Assembly (NCBI GenBank): GCA_044361535.1
Contig: JBIKIQ010000001.1
Span: 248,001 to 312,000 of the forward strand
Direction: 5' to 3'
DNA: 64,000 nt
Origin: UBA952 sp044361535
Lineage (GTDB): Bacteria > Bacteroidota > Bacteroidia > Flavobacteriales_D > Crocinitomicaceae
The notes under the pieces are model-generated. The model was not told the origin of the DNA. It searched no databases and worked only from the letters and a program-made list of their open reading frames with translations. The translations under genes and the position numbers were made by a program. Position 1 is the first letter of the stretch. Every line of letters begins with the position of its first letter. This document shows, in pieces, positions 17,226-24,862 of this stretch.

Positions 17226-18224
17226 GTGCAAAAAGTATCTAAGAATTTTTCGATTGACCCCAGCGTAAAGGAAGAGGTAGAACAATTTATTATTGATTGG
17301 TATTCAGATCTTTCTCACATTAAAACGATGACATCGGGTTCAACAGGAAAACCAAAGCAAATTCAACTTTTAAAAAATGGAATGCTTTATTCAGCACGAA
17401 ATACTGTCACATATTTTAATTTAACTGAGAAGACAAAGGCCTTATTGTGTTTGCCTTTAACAACCATCGGAGGTAAAATGATGATAGTGAGGGCAATTGA
17501 GTCCAGAATGAAATTGAATGTTATTAAAGCCGTTTCTAATCCACTTAGTGAATGGGAGGGAAGGATTGATTTTATAGCGGTTACTCCAATGCAATTAACA
17601 AATATGCTGAATCAGTCACTTGAAAAAGTCCGCGAAATTCGATATATTCTTGTCGGTGGTGCACCTATGAATGGGGATCTTATTTCTCAACTGAGAGACG
17701 AAAAAATCACGGTTTATCACGGATATGGTATGACAGAAACGGCAAGTCATGTGGCAATAAAAAAAGTAGGTTTTGAAACAGATGAATATTACCAAGCGAT
17801 GCCTGGAATTCGATTTGAATATGGAGAAAATCAAGGATTGAAAATCTTTTTTCCAGCGCTACATGATAATCCAATTATAACATCAGATCAAGTTGAATTA
17901 GCGAATGAATTTCAATTTAACTGGTTGGGAAGAAATGATTTTGTTGTTAATTCTGGTGGAATAAAAATCCACGTTGAAGAAATTGAAAGTCAACTTTCCC
18001 GGTTTATTCAAGTTCCTTTTTTTGTTTCTGGGATCCCAGATACGTATTTGGGTGAAAAATTGATTTTATGCATCGAATCTACTGATTCATTTACCAACGT
18101 TGACTTGGAATTTTTGGGTGTTAAAAAACCTCGAGAGGTTTATCATTTAGCCAGATTTATTTATACAAATAGTGGGAAATTAGATCGCAAAGCAACTGTT
18201 AATCAATTGAAATTGAATCAATGA
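17226..18224 (+). CDS. menE: o-Succinylbenzoate-CoA ligase (MenE)-like AMP-forming enzyme
   Basis: This is an ANL-superfamily acyl-CoA synthetase of 332 aa, the short form typical of Bacteroidota MenE. The AMP-binding core motifs are present: TSGSTGKPK at 36-44, YHGYGMTETASH (A5), GRNDFVVNSGGIKIHVEEIE (A8) and, near the C-terminus, NSGKLDRKA with the catalytic lysine (A10). MenE activates o-succinylbenzoate with CoA in menaquinone synthesis. No other men gene is in the window, so the substrate is inferred from family length and motif context. The start is GTG at 17226. The stop overlaps the next gene's ATG (ATGA), so the two are coupled. Confidence 0.82.
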   Translation: MQKVSKNFSIDPSVKEEVEQFIIDWYSDLSHIKTMTSGSTGKPKQIQLLKNGMLYSARNTVTYFNLTEKTKALLCLPLTTIGGKMMIVRAIESRMKLNVIKAVSNPLSEWEGRIDFIAVTPMQLTNMLNQSLEKVREIRYILVGGAPMNGDLISQLRDEKITVYHGYGMTETASHVAIKKVGFETDEYYQAMPGIRFEYGENQGLKIFFPALHDNPIITSDQVELANEFQFNWLGRNDFVVNSGGIKIHVEEIESQLSRFIQVPFFVSGIPDTYLGEKLILCIESTDSFTNVDLEFLGVKKPREVYHLARFIYTNSGKLDRKATVNQLKLNQ

Positions 18225-19066
18225 GGAAGTACTATCAAATTTTAGGCTTAACAGAAAATGCGAGCATTGATGAAATTAAAAGAAGTTATCGCAAATTAGC
18301 TTTTCATTATCATCCTGATCGAAATGATAGTCCGGGAGCACAAGAGAAATTTTTACTCATTCAAGAAGCATACGAAGTTTTAACAGGAAAGAAAAAGATT
18401 GCTCAACCCAAAGTTGGTGATTATTCTCGCCGCCGCACAAGGCCGGATGAATCATGGGAGGAGAAGGTAAAAAAGGCACGAGCTAAATACGAGGAAAATA
18501 AGCAATATCAGGAAAAAGTAATAGCTTCTTATTTCAAGAAATTGCGTTCAGGGTGGAGATGGCAACTAAATAAGGTAGTTTGTATTATTGGAATTGTACT
18601 TGCTTTAGGTATGTTTTTAGATTTAATGCTACCAAATCATCGCTCAGTTGAAAATGTAGATCGCTATTCTAAAGAAGTGTATTCAAGTGTTGGTAGTGCC
18701 CAAATTTCCTTGATTGAAACTTCCAAACCAGAAAAACTATGGGTTCAAACACAGAATTACGGATTGTACAGAAATAATCGCGAGGTTATTGTTGTACGAA
18801 GTTGGATTTTACATGCTCCCATTAAAATTCTATCTATTCAGAAGTATATGCAATATCAAATACCCGTTCATTTCACCTTCTTTTGGGCATGGATGTTTGT
18901 AATCCCTTTATTTTGTTTGCCTTTATTTGTTTGGTTATATAAGAAAAATGATCCTTTGTTTGTAATTACGTATCATGCAAGCGTTTTTATAATAAGTCTT
19001 GGAGTATTTTATTTCTTATTCACCGAAGATCGCTGGTTTCATCTGTTAACCTTGGGCTTTTACTAG
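18221..19066 (+). CDS. Membrane-anchored DnaJ-domain protein
   Basis: The 281-aa protein has an N-terminal J-domain (about 1-66: KYYQILGLTENASIDEIKRS) with the HPD triad at His31-Pro32-Asp33, which stimulates DnaK ATPase. A charged linker follows at about 70-110. The remainder holds about three transmembrane helices (near 117-137, 220-240 and 245-270). It lacks the Gly/Phe and zinc-finger regions of true DnaJ, so it is a type III J-protein that would recruit DnaK to the inner membrane. Its start overlaps the menE stop by 4 bases. The client is unknown. Confidence 0.85.
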   Translation: MRKYYQILGLTENASIDEIKRSYRKLAFHYHPDRNDSPGAQEKFLLIQEAYEVLTGKKKIAQPKVGDYSRRRTRPDESWEEKVKKARAKYEENKQYQEKVIASYFKKLRSGWRWQLNKVVCIIGIVLALGMFLDLMLPNHRSVENVDRYSKEVYSSVGSAQISLIETSKPEKLWVQTQNYGLYRNNREVIVVRSWILHAPIKILSIQKYMQYQIPVHFTFFWAWMFVIPLFCLPLFVWLYKKNDPLFVITYHASVFIISLGVFYFLFTEDRWFHLLTLGFY

Positions 19067-19244
19067 TAGCGTAACTTAAGTTTGATATAAGAAAGCATCG
19101 TATTTTGTAATCTAATCATTCGCTAATTTCTTGCTAGAAAATCAGTCAGGTTTTTAGTGTGATTTTGAATGTATTGAGGAATTAAAAGTAATCAGCTTTT
19201 TAATTGCTACTTAAGAAAGGTTTGTCTCTACCAAATTTGGGGTA

Positions 19245-19276
19245 TAAAAAAGAAGCCACCTAAACTAGGTGGCTTC
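19245..19276 (-). terminator. Rho-independent terminator of the small lipoprotein gene
   Basis: GAAGCCACCTA (19252-19262) pairs perfectly with TAGGTGGCTTC (19266-19276) around a 3-nt loop. An A-run on the left gives a U-run for minus-strand transcription. It lies about 40 nt past the lipoprotein stop. The remaining gap back to the DnaJ-like gene (19067-19244) contains nothing I can recognise. Confidence 0.85.
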
Positions 19277-19315
19277 GAAAATTTTATACTGTAAAAAAAA
19301 CAGTAGAAAAAGAGA

Positions 19316-19540
19316 TTATTTTTTCTTCTCGTCTTTTTTCTCTTCTTTTTTACCTTCTTCTTTAGAAGCTTCAGTGTTTTCAGTAGCGTTTTCAGTTGCT
19401 GGAGCTGGAGCTGGAGCTGCCTCTTCAGTTTGAGTTGCTTCAGCAGTTGCATTTTCAGATGCATCTTTTTTACCACCACAAGAAACTAATACAGTACTAG
19501 TTGCGAAAACTACTGCCAATGTTAAAAATACTTTTTTCAT
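19316..19540 (-). CDS. Small Ala/Glu/Lys-rich lipoprotein
   Basis: The 74-aa protein has a clear lipoprotein signal (MKKVFLTLAVVFATSTVLVSC, lipobox ending Cys21). After CGGKKD the mature part is low-complexity: an Ala/Thr/Glu/Pro stretch, then a Lys/Glu-rich tail ending KKDEKKK. It is probably disordered and envelope-anchored. Small lipoproteins of this composition are frequent in Bacteroidota and have no assigned function. The gene has a well-matched promoter and a strong terminator, which supports real, probably abundant, expression. Confidence 0.75.
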   Translation of the reverse strand: MKKVFLTLAVVFATSTVLVSCGGKKDASENATAEATQTEEAAPAPAPATENATENTEASKEEGKKEEKKDEKKK

Positions 19541-19577
19541 TTTAATTGAATTTAAGGGTTAATGTTATTTTTCGGTA

Positions 19578-19608
19578 CAAAATTATTTGTATAATTCTTT
19601 CTGTGCAA
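19578..19608 (-). promoter_or_regulatory. Bacteroidota-type promoter of the small lipoprotein gene
   Basis: On the minus strand the -33 TTG (19606-19608) is followed after 20 nt by TAATTTTG (19578-19585). Both boxes and the spacing match the consensus. This leaves a leader of about 30 nt before the ATG. Confidence 0.7.
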
Positions 19609-19637
19609 GTATGTTTCAAGAAAAATTGTTAAAAAAG

Positions 19638-20216
19638 TTAAATTGTATCATTTTTTTCTAAAACTGACCGTCTCTTTTTAACAACCATTTTGATGGTATC
19701 TAACAAGGAATGAGTTTCTTGCGTTGTTAGTTTCCTTCCAAATTTGAAGGTTTTTAATTTTGTTTCCATAAAGATTCTTTCACCACCACTTATCCAAGGA
19801 GATGATTCCCAAACCGATTCAAATGAGTTTTCCTTAGGTAAATGGGTAGAGAATCCTACAATGTTCTCGTAAAAAATAACATTTGCTTTGCCGTACTTGA
19901 AAATAGATCTTTTATAGTCAATACTAAATTCACCCAGTTTAATGAGTTCTTGGCCATAATGTATCCACAAAAAAGTACGTCCGATACGAAACAAATAGAA
20001 AATCCAGAATGATAAAAATACCCAAAGGATGAGTTTTTCCTGATTCTTTAGTTCGAACATGTAAAAGGAACTAATTACCAATACACCAATCATAAACCAC
20101 ATACTCAACCATGTCCCCAACAGTACTGTTGTCCAGAAATTTTTTGAAGGTGATATTACAATTGTAGTAAAGTTTGCATGTTTTTTAACACTAATTCTTT
20201 CACTCAGCCATTTCAT
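19638..20216 (-). CDS. Unknown protein with two transmembrane helices
   Basis: I do not recognise this 192-aa protein. Residues about 29-52 (TTVLLGTWLSMWFMIGVLVI) and 62-82 (LILWVFLSFWIFYLF) form a helical hairpin in the membrane. The N-terminal 27 residues and the C-terminal about 105 residues are soluble. The C-terminal part alternates hydrophobic and charged residues (KLGEFSIDYKRSIFKYGKAN, FKFGRKLTTQETHSLL), resembling the PH-like domains of small bacterial membrane proteins, but this is only an impression. It is monocistronic and divergent from the coiled-coil/nuclease-like/WYL unit. A two-box promoter sits almost on top of its ATG. Confidence 0.7.
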   Translation of the reverse strand: MKWLSERISVKKHANFTTIVISPSKNFWTTVLLGTWLSMWFMIGVLVISSFYMFELKNQEKLILWVFLSFWIFYLFRIGRTFLWIHYGQELIKLGEFSIDYKRSIFKYGKANVIFYENIVGFSTHLPKENSFESVWESSPWISGGERIFMETKLKTFKFGRKLTTQETHSLLDTIKMVVKKRRSVLEKNDTI

Positions 20217-20220
20217 GTGG

Positions 20221-20254
20221 CAAAGATAGTATTGATTTCAGTTGAATTGTTCAA
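20221..20254 (-). promoter_or_regulatory. Bacteroidota-type promoter, probably leaderless, of the two-helix membrane protein gene
   Basis: On the minus strand TTG (20252-20254), a 23-nt spacer and TATCTTTG (20221-20228) match the -33/-7 consensus. The -7 box ends 4 nt before the ATG, so the transcript would start at or next to the start codon. Confidence 0.6.
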
Positions 20255-20342
20255 GATATTTGTAAATTGTTAAATTATTCGTATCGTATTAACTTTTTTA
20301 TGAATAGTTTTTTGAGCGACATATATTGGCGCTTGAAGCATG

Positions 20343-20350
20343 TAAATTTG
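20343..20350 (+). promoter_or_regulatory. Candidate -7 element of the coiled-coil/nuclease-like/WYL operon
   Basis: TAAATTTG matches TAnnTTTG and lies 22 nt before the first ATG of the three-gene unit. The nearest upstream TTTG box (20311-20314) is 28 nt away, longer than the usual 17-23. This could mean a weak or activator-dependent promoter. Confidence 0.45.
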
Positions 20351-20372
20351 TCTTCAATTTAAAAACTAAAGT

Positions 20373-20810
20373 ATGAGAATGAATAAAATGGGAAGTTTTC
20401 TTCAGGTTGAAATTAACGAGAAAGACCAACTTGAATTAATTGAAAAAAGGGTTGAAATTCAAAAAAAGAGACTTGAAATCAAGAAACAAAAAATGGAAAT
20501 GTGTAAACTTGGAGTTGAAACTGAAAAGGAACAGTTAGATTTGATTGAAAAACAGGTTGAAATTGAGGCAAAAAAACTTGAAAATAAGAAGATAGAATTT
20601 GATTTAATTGAAATTGAATTTAAGAATAAAAGAGAAGTTGAAAAAATGGTCAGTGATAAAATATTTTCTATTTTGTTTCCATTAATGATTAATACAATTG
20701 ATGCCGATAGAACAATCTTGGGAACTGAGCCTTTTTATAAGCCATTGTTAACAGGTCGAAACAAAGAAATTGCAATGAATAAATTAATGAATTTAATAAC
20801 TAATCTATGA
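20373..20810 (+). CDS. Small coiled-coil protein, first gene of a three-gene unit
   Basis: This is a 145-aa protein without signal peptide or membrane helix. Residues about 15-90 are an almost pure charged coiled coil. It contains an internal duplication: DQLELIEKRVEIQKKRLE at about 18-35 is echoed by EQLDLIEKQVEIEAKKLE some 35 residues later. The C-terminal about 55 residues (MVSDKIFSILFPLMINTI, then TEPFYKPLLTGRNKE) look like a small folded helical domain. I do not recognise the family. Its stop overlaps the next gene by 4 bases (ATGA), so it is translated together with the nuclease-like protein and is a plausible partner or assembly subunit of it. Function unknown. Confidence 0.7.
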   Translation: MRMNKMGSFLQVEINEKDQLELIEKRVEIQKKRLEIKKQKMEMCKLGVETEKEQLDLIEKQVEIEAKKLENKKIEFDLIEIEFKNKREVEKMVSDKIFSILFPLMINTIDADRTILGTEPFYKPLLTGRNKEIAMNKLMNLITNL

Positions 20811-21487
20811 ATAAAATTCAACAACAACATTATCTGAACAAAGAATCACTTGCATTAAAGGAACTTGATTTCTTTTTTGAAGTAGTTTTTAAACGATTAG
20901 GACAAGAACTTAATCTAATGCGAGAATCCATTTTTGATAATTATGTTTGTCATCCTACTGTTTATGAAGATGTTTTTGGGTTAAACGAACAAGCATGGGT
21001 AGGCGTATTGAATAATGCGATTGTAAAAGCATTCTCAGATTCTGCCAATACACTGCAAGAATTTACGGTGTATAACACGGTAAATAATGAAAAATCTGAA
21101 ATCAGAACTTTTCATGGTAGAGCTGATTTACTAGTACAATGGAAAAATTCAAAAGGTGAAAAAGTTTATTTGTTATTTGAAGCGAAACAAAATCGGGAAT
21201 CTGAATTTTCTAAATTGCACGATGATGCGTCAGAATTTATTAAACAAATAAGCAATCAAGGAAATAGATATGTTAACGCGGACAAGGTTTATTATCAAGA
21301 TAAAATCATATTTGTTGTGCCAATTGTTTTTGGTTGGATTAGAGGTGCTGAATTTATTGAATGTGCGAAAGAATACTTTACTAAAAATAATAAACAAGAA
21401 CATTTCTGTTCACTATATAATGAGTGTAATTCTGGTGCTTGGGTATACGGAACAGTTTACGATTCAAATGGTAATAAGTTGAATTAA
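20807..21487 (+). CDS. Putative PD-(D/E)XK-superfamily protein, second gene of a three-gene unit
   Basis: The 226-aa soluble protein has a central stretch with the signature of a PD-(D/E)XK nuclease core: Asp107 in GRADLLVQW, then a hydrophobic strand ending in Glu125-Ala-Lys127 (YLLFEAKQ). The D-x17-E-x-K spacing and flanking beta-strand pattern are right for the fold. An upstream acidic helix residue and a downstream Gln (after the Lys) are also available. The N-terminal about 90 residues are helical, and the C-terminal part includes KIIFVVPIVFGW. The fold assignment is inferred from the motif, not from recognised close homologues. It sits between a coiled-coil gene (4-bp overlap) and a WYL regulator (1-bp overlap), a layout seen in regulated defence or DNA-damage modules. 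Confidence 0.65.
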   Translation: MNKIQQQHYLNKESLALKELDFFFEVVFKRLGQELNLMRESIFDNYVCHPTVYEDVFGLNEQAWVGVLNNAIVKAFSDSANTLQEFTVYNTVNNEKSEIRTFHGRADLLVQWKNSKGEKVYLLFEAKQNRESEFSKLHDDASEFIKQISNQGNRYVNADKVYYQDKIIFVVPIVFGWIRGAEFIECAKEYFTKNNKQEHFCSLYNECNSGAWVYGTVYDSNGNKLN

Positions 21488-22407
21488 TGTCTAAACGCGG
21501 TTACATCTCCCGATATTTATTGATTTTAAAGAAACTTAAATCAAAATCGTATTGCTCATTTGAAGAAATTCAGGAATATATCGAAAGACAAGTTGATTTT
21601 TTGCAAATGCAAGATGATTCGCTCATGGTGGGTTTTTCAAAAAGAACGTTTCAAAGAGATTTGAAAGAAATCAGAACTAATTTTGGTATTGACATCGAGT
21701 TTTCTCGATCAATGAAAGGATATTTTATTGTTCAAAATGAATTGGAAAATATGAATTTTCAACGAATGCTAGAAGCATTTGACATGTTCAATTCATTGAG
21801 TTTAGCTCAAGATCTAAAACCCTATGTACATTTAGAATATCATACACCGCAAGGGATAGAAAATTTATACGGGTTACTACATGCCATAAAAAATAATCTG
21901 CAAATTGAATTTTCACATAAAAAGTTTTGGGAAGATCAAACTAAAACTCGAAAAGTAGAACCCTATGCTTTGAAAGAATTTAAAAATCGTTGGTATCTAG
22001 TGGCTAAGGATTTGGTAGATAATTCAATTAAAACATTTGGACTTGATCGGCTAACGGAACTGCACATTACCAGAACAAAATTTATTTATCCGGACAACTT
22101 TGATGTAAGAGAAAAATTTAGATTTTTCTTTGGTATAATTAGCCCTAATGAATTATTGCCCGATGAAATTGTTTTATCTTTCGATCCTGAACAAGGTAGG
22201 TTTGTAAAATCTCTGCCACTACACTCAACACAAGAAATAGTAATTGAAAATGAAATTGAATTTAGAATAAAATTAAAAATTTGTATAACTCGAGACTTTG
22301 TTATGGAATTGCTTTCTTTTGGGGATCTGGTAAAAGTAATTCAACCAAATTCCTTGAAAAACAAAGTAAAACAAATCTATAAAAATGCAATTTCTCAATA
22401 CAACTAG
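21487..22407 (+). CDS. WYL-domain transcriptional regulator
   Basis: The 306-aa protein has an N-terminal winged-helix region (about 1-75: RGYISRYLLILKKLKSKSYC, then SKRTFQRDLKEIRTNFGIDIEF). This resembles the HTH of YafY/DeoR-like regulators. A WYL domain at about 135-210 has KVEPYALKEFKNRWYLVAKD and the strand GLDRLTELHI. A WCX-like C-terminal extension covers about 210-300. WYL domains bind nucleic-acid or nucleotide ligands and often control DNA-damage or antiviral genes, commonly their own operon. The start overlaps the stop of the nuclease-like gene by one base (TAATG), so it is the last gene of the unit and probably an autoregulator. Confidence 0.88.
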   Translation: MSKRGYISRYLLILKKLKSKSYCSFEEIQEYIERQVDFLQMQDDSLMVGFSKRTFQRDLKEIRTNFGIDIEFSRSMKGYFIVQNELENMNFQRMLEAFDMFNSLSLAQDLKPYVHLEYHTPQGIENLYGLLHAIKNNLQIEFSHKKFWEDQTKTRKVEPYALKEFKNRWYLVAKDLVDNSIKTFGLDRLTELHITRTKFIYPDNFDVREKFRFFFGIISPNELLPDEIVLSFDPEQGRFVKSLPLHSTQEIVIENEIEFRIKLKICITRDFVMELLSFGDLVKVIQPNSLKNKVKQIYKNAISQYN

Positions 22408-22431
22408 TTATTTTTTACAATTAGAATGATT

Positions 22432-22453
22432 GAATTTTAAGAATTGAAAATTC
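22432..22453. promoter_or_regulatory. Inverted repeat between the WYL gene and the radical SAM gene
   Basis: GAATTTT (22432-22438) and AAAATTC (22447-22453) form a perfect 7-bp inverted repeat with an 8-nt spacer, just upstream of a -7 promoter box. There is no following T-run, so it looks more like a binding site than a terminator. AT-rich chance occurrence is possible. Confidence 0.3.
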
Positions 22454-22460
22454 TAAGACT

Positions 22461-22468
22461 TATATTTG
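22461..22468 (+). promoter_or_regulatory. Candidate -7 element immediately before the radical SAM gene
   Basis: TATATTTG is an exact TAnnTTTG match and ends 4 nt before the ATG at 22473, predicting a leaderless message. No -33 box was found at normal spacing. Confidence 0.4.
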
Positions 22469-22472
22469 TTGT

Positions 22473-23492
22473 ATGCTCTATTTTAAAGACTCCTTTCAAA
22501 TAACCAAACACCTAACTATAAGCAGGCTTTGGAATTTGTTGGTGCTGAAAGCGAGTTACCTTATTTCCCGCATTACCAGAAAGGCATGGCATAAGGGGAA
22601 TCCGTTTTCTTTGAGTATTGAACCAACAACAGCTTGCAATTTGGGTTGCCCGGAATGTCCAAGTGGATTGAAGCAATTTACAAGACCAACGGGTAAACTC
22701 GATTTAGAATTGCATAAAACGATGTTGCAGCAAGTTAAGTCACACGTTTTTTACATCAATTATTATTTTCAGGGAGAGCCGTTTCTTCATCCGCAATTTT
22801 TGGAATTGATTAAAGAAGCAAAAAAAGCAAAGATTTATACTGCCACTTCCACTAATGCTCATTTTATAACGAAAGAAAAGGCTACAGAAATTGTAAAGTC
22901 AGGATTGGATCGTTTGATTATCTCCATAGACGGACTAACGCAAGAAACCTACGAACAATACCGTGTTCATGGCCAACTTGAAAAAGTAATTGAAGGCAGC
23001 AAGTTTTTGGTTGATGCAAAAAAAGAACAGAAATCCAGAACGCCCCATTTAATTTTTCAATTTTTAGCAGTAAAACCAAATGAGCATGAAATTCCGGCTG
23101 TATTTTCCCTAGCGAATGACCTTGGAGTTGATGAAGTTCGAATAAAAACAGCTCAATTTTATGAGTATGAACATGGAAACCCATTAATGCCAACCAATGA
23201 AAAATATAGTCGCTACAAACGAACCAGTTCAGGTAACTACAAATTGAAAGGAGATCCCGGAAATCATTGTTGGCGCATGTGGTCTGGCAGCGTACTCACA
23301 TGGGATGGGAAAGTGGTACCCTGTTGTTTTGATAAAGATGCACAACATGCAATGGGAACTTTAAAAGAGAAATCATTTCAGCAGATTTGGCGTTCAACTA
23401 GCTACCAAAATTTCCGTCAAGCCATTTTATCAAATCGTAAAGGAATAGATATTTGTTCCAATTGCTCGGAAGGAACTAAAGTGTGGAATTAA
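22473..23492 (+). CDS. Radical SAM / SPASM domain protein
   Basis: The 339-aa protein has the radical SAM CxxxCxxC motif at Cys55, Cys59 and Cys62 (TACNLGCPECPSG), which holds the SAM-binding 4Fe-4S cluster. Typical TIM-barrel segments follow (YFQGEPFLHP, TSTNAHFI, RLIISIDG). The C-terminal SPASM-type region has further cysteines (GNHCWRMW, KVVPCCFDKD, ICSNCSEG) for auxiliary clusters. SPASM proteins modify peptides, sugars or cofactors. No precursor peptide or partner gene is evident beside it, so the substrate is unknown. The gene converges on murB with a 4-bp overlap of stop regions. Confidence 0.88.
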   Translation: MLYFKDSFQITKHLTISRLWNLLVLKASYLISRITRKAWHKGNPFSLSIEPTTACNLGCPECPSGLKQFTRPTGKLDLELHKTMLQQVKSHVFYINYYFQGEPFLHPQFLELIKEAKKAKIYTATSTNAHFITKEKATEIVKSGLDRLIISIDGLTQETYEQYRVHGQLEKVIEGSKFLVDAKKEQKSRTPHLIFQFLAVKPNEHEIPAVFSLANDLGVDEVRIKTAQFYEYEHGNPLMPTNEKYSRYKRTSSGNYKLKGDPGNHCWRMWSGSVLTWDGKVVPCCFDKDAQHAMGTLKEKSFQQIWRSTSYQNFRQAILSNRKGIDICSNCSEGTKVWN

Positions 23493-24496
23493 AGTATATT
23501 CACTTCACGCTCAAGCGTAACACCAAATTTTTCTTGGATATCTGAAATAATGGAAGTGGATAAATCGTAAATCTGATTTCCGGTGGAACCGCCATAGTTA
23601 ACAAGTACTAGAGCTTGCAATTTATGAACACCACATGTTCCAATGGTTTTACCTTTCCAGCCGGCGTTTTCAATTAACCAACCTGCGGCTAGTTTCTTTT
23701 TGCCATTTTCTACAGGATAAACAGGAGCGTTTGGAAATTTTTCAAGGATTGAATCTGCAATACTAACATCCACAACGGGATTTTTAAAGAAACTTCCTGC
23801 ATTTCCTAACTCTGCAGGATTTGGTAGTTTAGATTGCCTAATTGAGATAACAGCATTGCTCACATCGCGAATAGTAGGAGAGGAAACACCCATTTTTTGT
23901 AATTCTTGCTCAATTGCGCCATAAGTTGTATTTACCTTTCGATTTTTTTCTAATCGAAAACAAACTTCGGTAATCACATATTGATTTTTTAAGGCACGTT
24001 TAAAAACACTTTCGCGATAGCCAAATTGACATTCTTCCAATGAAAATTGATGTGTTTCTCCAGATTCTATATGATAAGCTAATAAATGCTCAAACACATC
24101 TTTTATTTCAACGCCATATGCACCGATATTTTGCATGGGACTTGCCCCAACGCTCCCCGGAATTAGACTCATATTTTCGACACCACCAAAATCGTTTTCA
24201 ACCGCCCAAAGAACGAATTCGTGCCAGTTTTCTCCAGATCCGATTTTAACTAAAACAGAATCTGCCGTTTCTTCCAAAATTGTTTTTCCCAAAATTTCAT
24301 TTCGAAGAACAATGCCATTAAAATCTGAAGTTAACAATAAATTACTACCACCACCAATAATTACAAAAGGGAGTTCTTTTGTTTCTTTGAAAAGCATGGA
24401 TAACTCCTCCGTTGAGGAAAATCGAGAAAAATAGGCAGCTTTAACATCTATTCCGAACGTATTAAATGGTTGTAAACTGATGTTTTTCTCAATCAT
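23489..24496 (-). CDS. murB: UDP-N-acetylenolpyruvoylglucosamine reductase MurB
   Basis: MurB is the FAD enzyme that reduces enolpyruvyl-UDP-GlcNAc to UDP-MurNAc in cytoplasmic peptidoglycan synthesis. The 335-aa protein is the type I (E. coli-like) form: FNTFGID at the N-terminus, FAD-binding IIGGGSNLLLT, LIPGSVGASPMQNIGAYGVE, the Tyr loop FGYRESVFK, the catalytic serine region NAGSFFKNP and a C-terminal substrate-binding domain with GWLIENAGWKG. It is the last gene of the bioD-bioA-unknown-murB run, starting only 3 nt after the 120-aa unknown gene. Confidence 0.96.
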   Translation of the reverse strand: MIEKNISLQPFNTFGIDVKAAYFSRFSSTEELSMLFKETKELPFVIIGGGSNLLLTSDFNGIVLRNEILGKTILEETADSVLVKIGSGENWHEFVLWAVENDFGGVENMSLIPGSVGASPMQNIGAYGVEIKDVFEHLLAYHIESGETHQFSLEECQFGYRESVFKRALKNQYVITEVCFRLEKNRKVNTTYGAIEQELQKMGVSSPTIRDVSNAVISIRQSKLPNPAELGNAGSFFKNPVVDVSIADSILEKFPNAPVYPVENGKKKLAAGWLIENAGWKGKTIGTCGVHKLQALVLVNYGGSTGNQIYDLSTSIISDIQEKFGVTLEREVNIL

Positions 24497-24499
24497 GAC

Positions 24500-24862
24500 T
24501 CAGGATTTAAGTAAAAATTCAATGGCAATCCACTGATTCTTAGTTTTCGAAACCATTTTTTTAAAATATTTTTGTTTCTTGTATCTTCTTAAATTAGAGG
24601 TATATATCCCAAAAGTTATAATGCCTAAAAATTTCGCGAAACCAGTCATGGGAGGAGGTCCTTCTACATCTATTTCCTTAATTTCATTCACATGATTTGC
24701 TACTTCATCCTGCGGAGTTAGGTCCAGTAATGTTTGTTTGAGTCTTAACGATTGTTCGTTGTACACACGCACAGCATCAGTATCTAATACTTTTGATTTT
24801 AAAAGTTTATTTGCCTTAAAATCAAGGTCCTTCAGCTCACGAAATAATTCATCCATCGTCAT
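24500..24862 (-). CDS. Small unknown protein between bioA and murB
   Basis: I do not recognise this 120-aa protein. The first about 60 residues are charged and helical (DELFRELKDLDFKANKLLKS). A single hydrophobic segment, FAKFLGIITFGIYTS, at about 75-89 may touch the membrane, and the C-terminus is lysine-rich (RRYKKQKYFKKMVSKTK). Its ATG overlaps the bioA stop by 4 bases and its stop is 3 nt from the murB start, so it is translated within that operon. A second in-frame ATG two codons later (24856) is an alternative start. Confidence 0.7.
   Translation of the reverse strand: MTMDELFRELKDLDFKANKLLKSKVLDTDAVRVYNEQSLRLKQTLLDLTPQDEVANHVNEIKEIDVEGPPPMTGFAKFLGIITFGIYTSNLRRYKKQKYFKKMVSKTKNQWIAIEFLLKS

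Noticed and set aside
20305..20340. AGCG ... CGCT symmetric sequence upstream of the three-gene unit as a WYL operator
   Set aside because: Only four bases per arm match around an 11-12-nt spacer, which is not distinguishable from chance.
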